Shown here: positions 11,483 to 34,261 of the stretch, one piece after another
Position numbering within the stretch: the first letter of the stretch is position 1
Layout of the letters: every line of letters begins with the position of its first letter
NCBI GenBank assembly: GCA_963693365.1
Contig: CAVNZM010000012.1
Location: forward strand, 8,184,001-8,248,000
Direction: 5' to 3'
Length of the DNA: 64,000 nt
DNA from: Amoebidium appalachense
Lineage: Eukaryota > Ichthyosporea
Made by a program: the position numbers and the translations under genes
The notes under the pieces: generated by a model
Told to the model about the DNA's origin: nothing
The model's database searches: none
The model's input: the letters and a program-made list of their open reading frames with translations, nothing else

Positions 11483-11940
11483 ATTCTAAATGTCACTGCA
11501 TGCAAGAGCCTGCTAAGGGTGATGTTTCTTTGAGCGATCCCTATATGTCACGGTTTTTCTCAAGTTCGTCACAATGATTTGCTAGGCGGTATACTTATAA
11601 TAATTATTTACTACCTTACGCATTGCCAAAGGGCCCATAGCTTCATGACATTTGTATTCCGTTGGAATTGAAAAGAATGATGCTTAAAAGTACGTAGTGC
11701 TGCACCATTGAATGCTGCAGTTTGGCCAGTTTTAAAAATTACTACATATAAAGATTGCTTTATTTTCGATTGGTTGATAACGTTTAAGTCGTAAGTTTTA
11801 CGTTAAAATACGAGTTGCAAGTTGTAAATTGTAAGTTGTAGGGTATGTATAATTAAATTCGTAGTATGTAATGACCATCCGCAAAGTCGCGGAATCACGA
11901 CGTGATTTAAACCAATATTTGGGAAACAACTGTGTTTTCT
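11483..11940. other. Intergenic, nothing recognised
   Basis: AT-rich unique sequence downstream of the EGF/PAN gene. No coding potential, RNA gene or repeat recognised. Confidence 0.5.
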
Positions 11941-13192
11941 TCACGAAGTTCCGGACCAGAAGAGCCCAGAGCCCAGGGGAGGAAACGAGAGAGGGGCAGG
12001 GGGGGAGGGGGAGAAAAGGGGAATAGATGGGAAGGCAGAGGGAGGAAGGGGAGGAGGGTAAGGGGAGGAGGGGGAAGAAAGGGGAAAAAGGCCGCGAGTA
12101 AGGGCAGAAGTGAAGGGGGGGGGGGGGGGGGAGGGGGGGGGAGGGGGGAGAGAGAAAAAAGGGGGGTGCGGGGAGGGGGGGGGGGGGGAGGCAGGATACA
12201 GACAAAGAGAAAAAAAATATCCAAACAGTCCTTTTTTTCCTTCAAATTGTTGCCCTCCCTCCAACACGGCACACACGCACACAGCACCCTCCAGAATATT
12301 CTCGTCTCGCTTCGACGTTGAGCCAAAGCTCGGCAGAGCGTGGCATCAACGGAGAAGCGAGGCTTCGCAGTTCTCATCCTACAGCCCCAGCCGGGATTTG
12401 TGAGTGAGTGAGTGATGAGTGATGAGTGAGTGATGAGTGATGAGTGATTACACTTTTCCGGCAGATTGATTGGGCACGCTCAATAGCCTTTTATGATTAT
12501 TCGCAGATTTTGGGCCTATTGATTGGACCAGATCAGTCCGATTTGTGGAACCGGATTGCTTTTGGATCCCTTCCGCGATTCTGTGCCCTGTGGGACTTAA
12601 CGTTTTTAATGTCGGCACACGATTGGTGCACAGGGCCGGCGGCGATCGTTTTATTGCTTAAGCGGCGAGCCTAGGAATCTGCTTTGGAATTCTAGATAAA
12701 ACTACATTCTTCTGGATCGATCTAAATCAACGGAGAAGCGAAGTTTACCAGTTCTCATCCTACAGCCCCAGCGAGACCAAAAACCTGGCCCGACCATTGG
12801 TGATCGTGTGATGGCTCAGCCCTGATAAGTCGCCGATCGGGAAGGGGGGAGGGAGGAGAAAAGGGGAATAGATGGGAAGGCAGAGGGAGGAAGGGGAGGA
12901 GGGTAAGAGGAGGAGGGGGAAGAAAGGGGAAAAAGGCCGCGAGTGGGGGCAGAACTGAAGGGGGAGGGGGGGGGGGGGGTGACATATACTAATCCGTCTC
13001 AGCAGATCAGCCTAAGTCTACGATCGAGATCCGGGAGGGGGGGGGGGGGGGGGGGGGGGTGGCCCGGGTCCACAGATCATCAAGATCAAGTCCGGGGCCT
13101 CAAGATAGCTGTACAGCTGCGTGCATCTTGCCTCTGCCGGCGCAGGGCAGGACCACGTCAGCTGGAGCAGCCGACCAATAGAATTCTAATTA

Positions 13193-13655
13193 GTGTGTAG
13201 GATAGATCGTAGGAGGACTTAGGAATGTGATATGTTCGGGCAGAAGCCCTTTTGTAAATATTGGCAAGTTTTGATAGTGTATGTTGCCAAACGTATTTAT
13301 ATATTTCGATGTAGAGGAAAGGGGGAGGGAGGGGGGGGGGGAGGATAGTATGAAATGTAGATTTAGACTCTGCGGTGCCACTAGGGGGAGGGTGAGGGGT
13401 GAGACATGAATAAATATATTAGTTTGAGTAGATCGACTTAGCTCGTGCAGGCGCACGATAAAGTAGATCGGAATGTTTGGAATGTGGCATCGTAGGGGGG
13501 CCAGGTGATGATGATCTTTGAGGGCACGGCCTTGATGGCCTCAGTTGTGACTTAGCCTCATTCCGTACGGATCTAAGTTTGCCCGTCGGAGCCTGGTCTG
13601 AATAAACTTTACCGTTTTCAGTTACACGTTCGTTCCTTTCAGTGTGTGTACACTT
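13193..13655 (+). mobile_element. Possible solo LTR-like segment
   Basis: Starts TGTGTAGG, ends near GTGTGTACA, has a CTGAATAAA hexamer 60 bp before the end, and TTAG lies next to both edges. No internal region or second copy is present, so this is only a weak suggestion. Confidence 0.2.
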
Positions 13656-14269
13656 AGTAGAGTGCCGCGTCTCTAATACATACACATAAGGATACGACAG
13701 GGGGGGAGGGGGGGGGGAGGGGGAGAGGGGGAGAGAGAAAAAAGGGGGGTGCGGGGAGGGGGGGGGGGAGGCAGGATACAGACAAAGAGAAAAAGAATAT
13801 CCAAACAGTCCTTTTTTTCCCCCTTTAAATTGTTCCCCTCCCTCAACACGGCACACACGCACACAGCACCTTCCAGAATATTCTCGCCTGCGCCTCCCTT
13901 CGACGTTGAGCCAAAGCTCGGCAGAGCGTGGCATTACTCGTTACTAGTGAGTGAGTGAGTGAGTGAGTGAGTCACATTGAGTGATTACACTTTCCCGGCA
14001 GATTGATTAGGCGCGTTCAATAGCCTTTTATGATTATTCGCAGATTTTGGGCCTATTGATTTGGATCAGTCCGATTTGTGGAACCAAAATTGCTTTTCAA
14101 ATTGGATCCCTTCCGCGATTCTGTGTCCTGTGGGACTTAACGTTTTTAATGTCGGCACACGATTGGTGTGCAGGGCCAGCGGCGATTGTTTTATTTCTTT
14201 GCTTAAGCGGCGAGCCTAGGAATCTGCTTTGGAATTCTGAATAAAACTACATTCTTCTGGATCGATCTA

Positions 14270-14680
14270 AATCAACGGAGAAGCGAAGCTTAGCAGTTCT
14301 CATCCTACAGCCCCAGCCGGGATTTGTGAGTGAGTCAACGGAGAAGCGAAGCTTAGCAGTTCTCATCCTACAACAGCCCCAGCCGGGATTTGTGAGTGAG
14401 TCAACGGAGAAGCGAAGCTTAGCAGTTCTTTCTCATCCTACAGCCCCAGCCGGGATTTGTGAGTGAGTGATGAGTGATGAGTCAACGGAGAAGCGAAGCT
14501 TCGCAGTTCTCATCCTACAGCCCCAGCCGGGATTTGTGAGTGAGTGATTGAGTGAGTGAGTGAGTGAGTGAGTGATGAGTCAACGGAGAAGCGAGCATTA
14601 GCGAAGCTTCGCAGTTCTCATCCTACAGCCCCAGCCGGGATTTGTGAGTGAGTGAGTGAGTGAGTGAGTGAGTGAGTCCA
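14270..14680 (+). repeat. Minisatellite of about 65-90 bp units
   Basis: At least five units of the form TCAACGGAGAAGCGAAGCTT...CCCCAGCCGGGATTTGTGAG followed by a variable (GTGA)n stretch. Single units also sit at 12348 and 12729. Confidence 0.9.
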
Positions 14681-15119
14681 GACAAATTTCTCGCCGGACC
14701 ATTGGTGATCGTGTGATAGCTCAGCCCTCAGGCTGATAAGTGGCCGATCACGTGGCGAACCTTTGGTTGGCGAATGGTCAGGTTTGGCGGGAGCCGCAAA
14801 GAATGGCGCCGGGGTAATTCCATTGGTGAATGTCACGGTAGTGTTTACTGTGATTGTGATTGGTTAACAGACTTACAGCGCACCCTGGTTTGGGAAAAGT
14901 CAGGCGTGGCTGATCGCCGCTTGACGATTAACAAGACCATGCTGCTGACAAATTGCGCTCACCAATCAGCGATCGCCGTATATATAATGTCACTGCGCGC
15001 ATGGAGTTTCCCTGTCATATTTTTCCTGGCCGGATCATTGGGGATTGTGTGATGGCTTAGGGTACATCCCTGTCCTACATCCTACCGGCAGCCTCAATGA
15101 GCCCCAAATTGATCAAGAT

Positions 15120-15358
15120 TATATGATATTGTGATCCGGTGCCTTAACTTTCTTTCGGAGCTACCGATGCTAGCCTCTGCTTACCCGGGCCCATAATATG
15201 TAATAGGGGTGTCAGATACTACGATGGCGCTCATTGTTGCCTAGCATGTACATATGTCACTGGCTGCATTTGATTGGCTGTGCTGGAAAACGCAGTAGGC
15301 CGTCGAATGTGGCTGGGCCTCCGGCAGTGTCCACGCAATAAAAAGTGTGTAAACCCCC
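15120..15358 (+). mobile_element. 5'-truncated LINE copy (3' end, family of 36125-38125)
   Basis: Matches the 3' end of the minus-strand LINE at 36125-38125: the last codons (YDIVIRCLNFLSELPMLASAYP), a stop, the 3' UTR, and the terminus GCAATAAAAAGTGTGTAAACC. A typical 5'-truncated retrotransposed copy. Confidence 0.85.
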
Positions 15359-17547
15359 ATAGCCGTGGCAGCGGCTAGCCATTTGTAATTTTTAGGGGTT
15401 AGATTGATGCCGGGAGGCGGCTCGGGGGTCCAGCGCTGGGGCTGCCAGGATACCCCAAGGGGGGAGGCAGGATACAGACAAAGAGAAAAAAAATATCCGA
15501 ACAGTCCTTTTTTTCTTCAAATTGTTGCCCTCCCTCCAACACCGGCACACACGCACACAGCACCTTCCAGAATATTCTCGTCTCGCTTCGACGTTGAGCC
15601 AAAGCTCGGCAGAGCGTGGCATTACTAGCGATGAGTGAGTGAGACCAAAAACCTGGCCCGACCATTGGTGATCGTGTGATGGCTCGGCCCTGATAAGTCG
15701 CCGATCACGTGCCGGGCCTTTGGTTCGCGGATGGTCAGATTTGGCGGGAGCCGCAAAGGATGACACCGCGGTAATTTCATTGGTAATTGCAGTGGTTACT
15801 ATGATTGTGATTGGTTACCAGACTTACAGCGCACCCGGGTTTGCGGAAAGTCAGGCGTAGCTGATTGCCGCTTAGCCTGTGCGCATGCAATTCCCCAGCG
15901 CGAACTGAAATATTTCAATGTTAAGTCGCTGATCACGTGCCGGGGCTGCGATTCGCGGATGGTCAGATTTGGGGAGCCGCAAAGGATGACGCTGCGGTAA
16001 CAAGTCTTTGGTTCGAGGGTGGTCAGATTTGGCGGGAGTCGCAAAGGATAACGCCGCGGTAATTCCATTGGTGAATGAGTTCAGACAAAAACCTGGCCCG
16101 ACCATTTGTGATCATGTGATGGCTCAACCCTGATAAGTCGCCGATCACGTGCCAAGCCTTTAGTTCGTGGGTGGTCAGATTTGGCGGGAGCCGCAAAGGA
16201 TGATGCTGCGGTAATTCGCCATAACTAGATGCATCAATGAGATTTTCACTTCGATCTCTTAGCTGTCACGTCAACTTTTTTTCCCGATTCTTCACCATGG
16301 CAGGTATATAAATGCTTCCGTTTCTTCTTTTTGTAGGGACTTCACTTTCACTTCGATCTCTTAGCTGTCACCATGGCAGGTATATAAAGGCTTTCGTTTC
16401 TTCTTTTTGTAGGGACTTCACTTTCACTTCGATCTCTTAGCTGTCACGTCAACTTTTTTTCCCGATTCTTCACCATGGCAGGTATATAAAGGCTTTCGTT
16501 TCTTCTTTTTGTAGGGACTTCACTTTCACTTCGATCTCTTAGCTGTCACGTCAACTTTTTTTCCCAATTCTTCACCATGGCAGGTATACAGTATGCGTCC
16601 ACGCATAACATACCGCCCCGACAAGGGTCGAGGTCGTTATGTTAAATTTTAATTAGTATCTAAAAATAGGCTCCCAGAGCCCGTCTCCATTATGTTACCC
16701 CCCCCCCCCCCCCCCCCCCCCCCCCGCCCCCTCCCGCCCGCCCAGGAGGCCACACTGGGCCTCTCCATCGGGCGGGGAATCCGCAAACCGCTAAATGACA
16801 TAAATATAGTAGTAAACAAACAATAAATTGATCAAAAACCCAAAACACCAACAAATACACCCCACACACACACCCGGCCGGCCTGTTCTGACTGCCGGAA
16901 CACACACAGACCCGGTGTGCCCTGTAAAACCCACCTTTTAGTCCACAAAAACATCGCCACAACATACGTACAACAACACATAATGTTAGGCAGCAACCCC
17001 CCACCACCACCACCACCACACCCCATCATCCACCCATACCCACCGTAAATATTATACACAACACCTAGGCCTTCCCAATACTGTAGATCGACCAATGAGA
17101 GCCCTCGGTTAACGTTTATTGCTAGGTTTTGAATGGAGGGGAGGACTGGAGCCTCCTGCCGGCGTGGCTGGGGTAGTAGCCCTGGGCAAAGTGTGTACTT
17201 ATAGTTAGGTTGTGAAGGATGGTTTAGCTTAGCTGAACTCATATATAGCACCTTGACTAGTGTACTGTCGGTGCTGTGTGGTAGACGGTAGTTTCCCTAG
17301 AGGGCCTGAAAAGGCCCTGCGGGAACAAAACGTGATAAATAAAAAAAAATATAAAAAAATAAAAAATAAAAAATAAAAAATAAAAAAATAAAAAATAATA
17401 ATAAATTGATCAAATGAATGAATAAACAAAGAATACTTATACTAGTTCCTTTTTGAGATGGTGAAAAAAAAAGAGGGAAATTCGGGGGGGAAAAAAAAAC
17501 TTTGAAAAAAAAAAAAAAAGAAGAAGCTGAAAGCGTGAAAGCCTATG

Positions 17548-17695
<148 letters not shown>

Positions 17696-18048
17696 AAATC
17701 TAAATCAATACTTGAAATTCTAGCATTTAGTACATCAAGTCCCCCCCCCCCCCCCCCCCCTCCCCTCCTCCCCAACCCGCTAAATAAGTAAATATAGAGG
17801 AAATCAATAAGTATTTGATTCAAATAATAATAAAAACATACTAATTTTTTTCAAGGGGACCAAACCAAAAAAGAAACACACACACACACACAGTCACACA
17901 CACACACAAAACAACTCATACAAACAAGGACGTACTAGTCTTTCTGCTCCCTCACACCTTACTCTCACACCACGAATTTGGCACCACACACCTACACGAG
18001 TAAGAGGCAACCCCTCCCCCTTTGCCTCATACAAATCCGTATTCAGGG

Positions 18049-18372
18049 TTAACTTTCATCAAGCTCCAAACCATTACCGTAACTCACACGGAAAAGACTC
18101 AGCGATTCCGCGTGTGTGGGGGCTCTGCGGCTCTCTAAACTCTCCATGTGCGAGCGCAATTGTGCTTTAAAATTTGCCGTTTCGGCTTGTGCAATTGCAC
18201 GTGTGGTTGCGTTGTTGATTGTGTTGTTTGCGTTTACAAAACCCTCAGAAATGATTGCTTGGGCTTCTTGGGTAGTTTCCTGAAACTTGTCTGTGGCCTC
18301 ATTTACTGTGTGCAGTGCACTATTCAACGCCCCAAGTGCAGCTGCCTGCACCTGGACTACTGGCTTGGTCAT
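18049..18372 (-). CDS. Hypothetical 107-aa coiled-coil-like protein inside DNA transposon
   Basis: ATG-initiated frame, non-repetitive, rich in Ala, Glu, Gln and Thr, reading MTKPVVQVQAAALGALNSAL at the start. Predicted mostly helical by composition. No transposase motif such as a DDE triad or helix-turn-helix is visible. It could be cargo, a remnant of an unrelated insertion, or chance. Confidence 0.35.
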   Translation of the reverse strand: MTKPVVQVQAAALGALNSALHTVNEATDKFQETTQEAQAIISEGFVNANNTINNATTRAIAQAETANFKAQLRSHMESLESRRAPTHAESLSLFRVSYGNGLELDES

Positions 18373-18858
18373 GATCGGTGGGTTTAATATGCATTCAACC
18401 TGCCTATATGACTAGGATGTAAAAACTAGCTATGCAAGACTGCTTCGAACTAGTTGGGGCCTTCGTATGTTTCTGCTCGTTTATCGACATACTAGTCGGC
18501 CACATGAGTCCTTTGCATACCATGCGATGTGCGGCCGCCGCCTATCATTGGCCCTGGCGAGCTTTGGGCGGTCGTTGAAATCACGGCGAACCACTGTTTT
18601 GTCTGGGAAAGAGATCGAAATACTAAACATAGGGGGTCTAAACTGACCAGATAAACCCGATTACTCGTCCTACTATGTATAGGACCCCTTGGTGCGCTAA
18701 CATAATCCCGAAAAATGACCGAGGTCAGTATGTTAAGATTTTTGAAAATCGGCGTCGACGTTATGTTGTGCGTGGAGTATGTTATGCGTGGACGCATACT
18801 GTATAAAGGCTTTCGTTTCTTCTTTTTGTAGGGACTTCACTTTCACTTCGATCTCTTA

Positions 18859-19693
18859 GGGCCTGTTTGGCAACGCGGAGTTAGCGGCCATACTCCGGAG
18901 TAAGATCGATTTTGGAGTTAGGGCTAAAGCGGATTTTCTGAAATCCGCGATGCCAAACAGACGGCTCAATCTGGGCCTGTGTACGCCGGGTTTCAAACCC
19001 CTTGGACATCGCTCAGGCGTACTCCAATTTCTATAATCCACCTCCGGAGGTGGGTTATGCGCGAAATGTTCAACGCCGTGTGAAGGTCTAAACCAATGAA
19101 AATTCATGTCGTGAGACCTTTTTACATTTCTCTCTCGGCCAATTGGCGGCAGTGCAATATAGCCAAAAACAGTTAAAGTGGAAAAGACGCCAAACGGAAA
19201 GTCCGTTGTCACCGGCATGGCCAGCTTGCTGGTGAGCCTGCGACAGCCCAAGCGCAGGCTGCGACACAGCCACACACAGCCGGCCACGAGTGGTAGGTCG
19301 TATAAAAACAAGCCCCCCCTCAACTATTCTTCGTCTTCGCGGCCAACTTGTAGGCAACCTTTCTTTTACCATTAGACAATCTTTTGCACATCGGTCAAGA
19401 TTGTCTGAACCGACAGGATGCCTGTAGGGGGAAGCAAAGAATGCAATTGCTGCAATTGCGGCCGAAAGGGCCATGTTCCGTGCTAAATACATAGTGGTTT
19501 TGCAACCGTAAAACTTGCGCAATGTGACTTGATAAACTAAGCTGAAAAAAGTGTTGTCTGTTTGGCACGAGCGGTTATCTACGCCAGGTTTTGACCTAAA
19601 TCCGTATTACAAATCAGAATCTGGATACTGATTTGATACCCGGCGTATACGGTCTACGCCGGAGTTCGTAACTCCGCGTTGCCAAACAGGCCC
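18859..19693. mobile_element. PIF/Harbinger-type non-autonomous transposon
   Basis: An 835-bp insertion in monomer 5. Perfect terminal inverted repeats of about 25 bp begin GGGCCTGTTTGGCAACGCGG. The target TTA is duplicated (18856-18858 and 19694-19696); removing the element with one TTA rebuilds CTCTTAGCTGTCAC as in the other monomers. Three-base TTA/TAA duplication with GGGCC ends is the PIF/Harbinger (Tourist-like) hallmark. Internal frames show no recognisable DDE transposase or Myb-like protein, so it presumably moved with help from an autonomous copy. Confidence 0.85.
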
Positions 19694-20812
19694 TTAGCTG
19701 TCACGTCAACTTTTTTTCCCGATTCTTCACCATGGCAGATATATAAAGGCTTTCGTTTCTTCTTTTTGTGGGACTTCACTTTCACTTCGATCTCTTAGCT
19801 GTCACGTCAACTTTTTTTCCCGATTCTTCACCATGGCAGGTATATAAAAGCTTTCGTTTCTTCTTTTTGTGGTTGGAGGGAGTGCCACTCAGGGGAACGT
19901 AACTGCAGCGTGTGTGTGGTGTGGCCTGGTGTATTCCTACTGCTGTGAGAGTGTGGGGGCATCTCCCTTTTGCGGAGTTTCTCGCTTGAGAAGTGGTTTC
20001 TTCAACGCCTGGTGGTCCACTGCAACCTATGGTAACTTCTACACGCTGTCTACGCTTCTATGCGACCTATTGGCGGTGGGCTGCTGCAACTTCTTCAGCT
20101 ACTTCTGCGCTGCGTGAGTGGAGGGGCGGCTACTTGGTCGTCGGGGAGCTTTCCAAGTGACTGCCAGTCCTTAGCCTCCAGTCGAATGGCAATGACCGGG
20201 TTTGCTTGCAAGCATTCTGTAATTGTGTTTTTCTGTGTGTCCTGCCAACTGCCACAACGTGCCTCAATAGGTTTTGAGGGGGGCCTGTTGGGAAGGAGCA
20301 GTAATGATGTCTTCTTGCGGAGTGTGGTCTGGTCAACATCGACGCATATGACTAGTTGGAGCAAACTAGTTTCACGCATACACGTACACTTAAGGTTTTG
20401 CCCGCTGGTGTCCTTTGTCACTTGTCGCTTTATTTTTATTTCGTAGCTTTGGCTTTTTCAGTTTTATTGGTGGTTATGTAGCCTGTGGCTGCACGTTGCC
20501 TTCATCAACAGATCAATAAACCCGAGTCAAAAGAAAATTTTTTCAAACACAACATCAATCACCCTCAATTTCAAACACACTTCTCAAGTTTCCATGACAC
20601 GAGCCACTTTGGTGGTGACACGGGTGGCTCCTTCGGGGTCGAATGAGTCCGAGTAGGGGCTCACACTTTGGCGACTTACCAGCCTGAGGCAAGAGTGAGA
20701 CTGCCTCGGACGGGGGGGGGGGGGGGGGGGGGGGGGGGAGCCGAGTGGGGGCCCTGGGGGGGGGGGGGGGAGGGGGGAGGGGGGCCGGGGAAAACGAGGG
20801 GGGGGGGGGGGG

Positions 20813-21954
<1,142 letters not shown>

Positions 21955-21959
21955 TTGGA

Positions 21960-22490
21960 ATGCTAATACCGCTTTCAGTGTCCGATGGATATCATGAACT
22001 TAGAAATAAAAATTTCAATGATGAAAATAATTAACCAAGCAGCAGCCTGTGCATTCATGCAATGTTAATGGTGTAGCCTCCACTGCCAGCATACTATAGC
22101 TAAAGTAGGCTATGTATCATTTGAAGAATTTAATGACTACCCCGTCAAATCATTGTTGCACATTTGATGTTATGAGGATATATATGTATATCTATTGGTC
22201 AGGTTCATGATAACATTCAAGTTGATTTAATTATAACCATAATATGAAATTTACCACCTTGCGAACTTGTGCTTGAATACAGTACAGACAATTCGAAGCG
22301 AGGCACGTGCAGGGAGAAAATGACCCTTACATATCAGAGAGTCTTGCATGAGGAAATAATTAGTTGGTTCAATTTTATACGGAGTTAATGTAATCTAACT
22401 TAAAAACTAAAAATGGTGAAAGTGGTACTATATATAGCCACCAAAGACCAAATTTAACTAATTATATTAGTCACAGCAATCGTAAAATGC
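21960..22490. other. Intergenic, nothing recognised
   Basis: AT-rich unique sequence just downstream of the minus-strand EGF/PAN gene. No open frame or repeat recognised. Confidence 0.5.
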
Positions 22491-22493
22491 CCC

Positions 22494-32169
<9,676 letters not shown>

Positions 32170-32827
32170 TTTTTGTTGCCTGCGTGGCCCTGCTCTCAGT
32201 TCCAGTCGCAACTAACCAAGCTGTGACTCATGAGAGACGTCGACTGTAAACTAAAAACACTGCATCTGAGGCGATCATGAGTAACTGTTATGAATTCGAT
32301 GAGAATTTAGTTAGATTTTAGTAGAGTAAACAGGTACAGTATGTGTCTCGCTTCATGAAGTTAGAAGCCAGCTTTCAGGAGTTCATGCTTGCATTGATCA
32401 TGAGTGTGAGTCAATACATCATCAAAAGCCAAAAACATCTGTTCGATGACTCACACCCACCCACCCACACACGCACACACACGCACACACACGCACACAC
32501 ACTCGCACACACTCACACAACAATACTGATACTGTGGCACAACTTAAAACTAATATTCATGCTCAGTGAGACTTGGGTGAATTAAATGACCATTATGCTC
32601 TGCGAAAACTGTTCTTTTACAGTGTGCGAATTGGATTCTGTTTTCCTTCATATTTTTTTACGACAAATCGGAATCCTCGGAATGCAATGGTTTTATAGAG
32701 CCGCGTTGCGTGAATCTAAATATCTAAATAATCGGCGAATTTAGAGGACCTTGATGCAGTTCTCTAAGTATCTAAAAGTCGCAATTCAATTGGATAAAAG
32801 ATATTTAGGCGAGTTCCAAGGACCAAT

Positions 32828-32874
32828 GTGGCTGGGCCTCCGGCAATGTCCACGCAATAAAAAGTGTGTAAACC
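32828..32874 (+). mobile_element. 47-bp LINE 3'-end insertion with target-site duplication
   Basis: Carries only the last about 47 bp of the LINE family at 36125-38125 (GTGGCTGGGCCTCCGGCAAT ... GTGTGTAAAC). Flanked by a direct repeat CCAAGGACCAAT (32816-32827 and 32875-32886). An extremely 5'-truncated retrotransposition. Confidence 0.85.
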
Positions 32875-32909
32875 CCAAGGACCAATCTCTCATCCCAGAC
32901 ATCTAGAAG

Positions 32910-32941
<32 letters not shown>

Positions 32942-33504
32942 TTTTTCCCAGATGGGCGCATCTGGAAGGGGGTCGAAATCGATCTAGATTTCATGCAAAC
33001 TTTAACACTTTGCAGAAGTGTCATATAAATTTAACAATCTGGATATTTAGATATCTAGCTAGATCCACGTGAAGCGGCTCATTTTGGGCTGGAATGAATG
33101 TGCCAAATATTTAACCAGTGGGCCCGGGGGACGGGGCAGGACGGGGCTAATATGAACAAAGGCATATATATAATGACCATTCCCTCGCAATGAACAGAGC
33201 TGATATGTGTTGCTAATTAGTTTACACGGTCTACACTTCTAGTAAACCTAACCCTCGTGCGCGTGCATGCCATACTGAGTTTTCCAGCACTGCCGCCAGA
33301 GCTGCCGAAACTTTGCCAATTGTCAGTGAATGACACTCAGGCTCGCGATCGTAATTAAGGTAAATATTGGACAACGTATGTCTGCGTAAATACAAGTTGG
33401 TCTGGGCGCCCGCTGCGCGGGAGCCACTCAAGGAGCTGCCACGTCTGACGCACTGTAACCTGCGGCCTTTAACCCCTTATGCATACAATGTAATATTATT
33501 AGGG

Positions 33505-34122
33505 CACAAATACAAATAAACCCCGCAATAGTGTGTGTGTGACTTTGGACTGCCACTTACTTATTAAACATGTACACAATCACAAGATAATCACGCAATA
33601 TAACAAATGGAAAAAGATACCACACGACACTAGACCCGATGAAAGCATACACCTTGAAAAACTAAGCCTTATGTCTCGTTTTATATATACTGACCGCCTC
33701 AACCATATTGCCAAATATGGCACTCGCAAGTGTATAACACCTAAATACATATTACCTTCCTGTAGAACTGGTCTTTCTCTAGCTGATGGTATTATTGATC
33801 AATTACCACGCTTTTACTGTACACGTGCTATACAGTGGAGATCTAATAAGTACAAGGTGGCATCATTTGCATGCCCAAACAACACACACACACACCAGTT
33901 TAACCGGTCATGTATCGCCAAATGTAGTTTGATAGACCACATAATACCGCAACACACACACGTCACATTCACAACAGACACCCAGAAAGATAGCCTACCT
34001 GTAAATTACAACATCCTTGATTTTATACTAAACACGCGTAACTACGACCTGTTTATTAGATGTATTGATTGGCTTGAGAAACACATCACTACAAAATTAT
34101 AGCGCACGCGCACACACACACA

Positions 34123-34179
<57 letters not shown>

Positions 34180-34211
34180 CCAGCTGATACCGAGTGTCCC
34201 GAGGGGAGCCC

Positions 34212-34256
<45 letters not shown>
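33505..34256 (+). mobile_element. 5'-truncated LINE copy with C-terminal domain and poly(A)
   Basis: From 33505 the sequence follows the LINE at the right end of the window (63799-64000) almost base for base. It holds the C-terminal 189 codons, ending NILDFILNTRNYDLFIRCID...KL, a (CA)n-rich 3' region and a run of 41 A at 34216-34256. Contains the Cys cluster RAIQWRSNKYK...CPNN..FNRSCIAKC. Confidence 0.8.
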
Positions 34257-34257
<1 letters not shown>

Positions 34258-34261
34258 GGGG

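Larger units (their letters stand above)
11940..16240. repeat. Tandem and dispersed units of a complex non-coding repeat
   Basis: The block GGCAGGATACAGACAAAGAG...AGAGCGTGGCAT occurs at about 12189-12350, 13771-13935 and 15466-15625. The block GACCAAAAACCTGGCCCGAC...GGTAATT occurs at about 12776, 15642 and 16085, with partial copies near 14690 and 15930. Units 1 and 2 also share a 300-bp stretch around 12460-12770 and 13990-14290. A 120-bp G-rich segment is duplicated at 11998-12120 and 12842-12960. Frames are not conserved between copies, so I treat it as non-coding repeat DNA. Confidence 0.8.

Noticed and set aside
19088-19522. 144-codon minus-strand frame inside the PIF/Harbinger-type element as a transposase
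   Set aside because: No DDE spacing or Myb/helix-turn-helix motif seen, and overlapping frames are equally open; probably chance.
19869-20117. 82-codon frame in the body of the monomer element as a gene
   Set aside because: The frame is broken in the copy at 41.4 kb and its upstream half is absent in the copy at 60.4 kb; non-coding is more likely.
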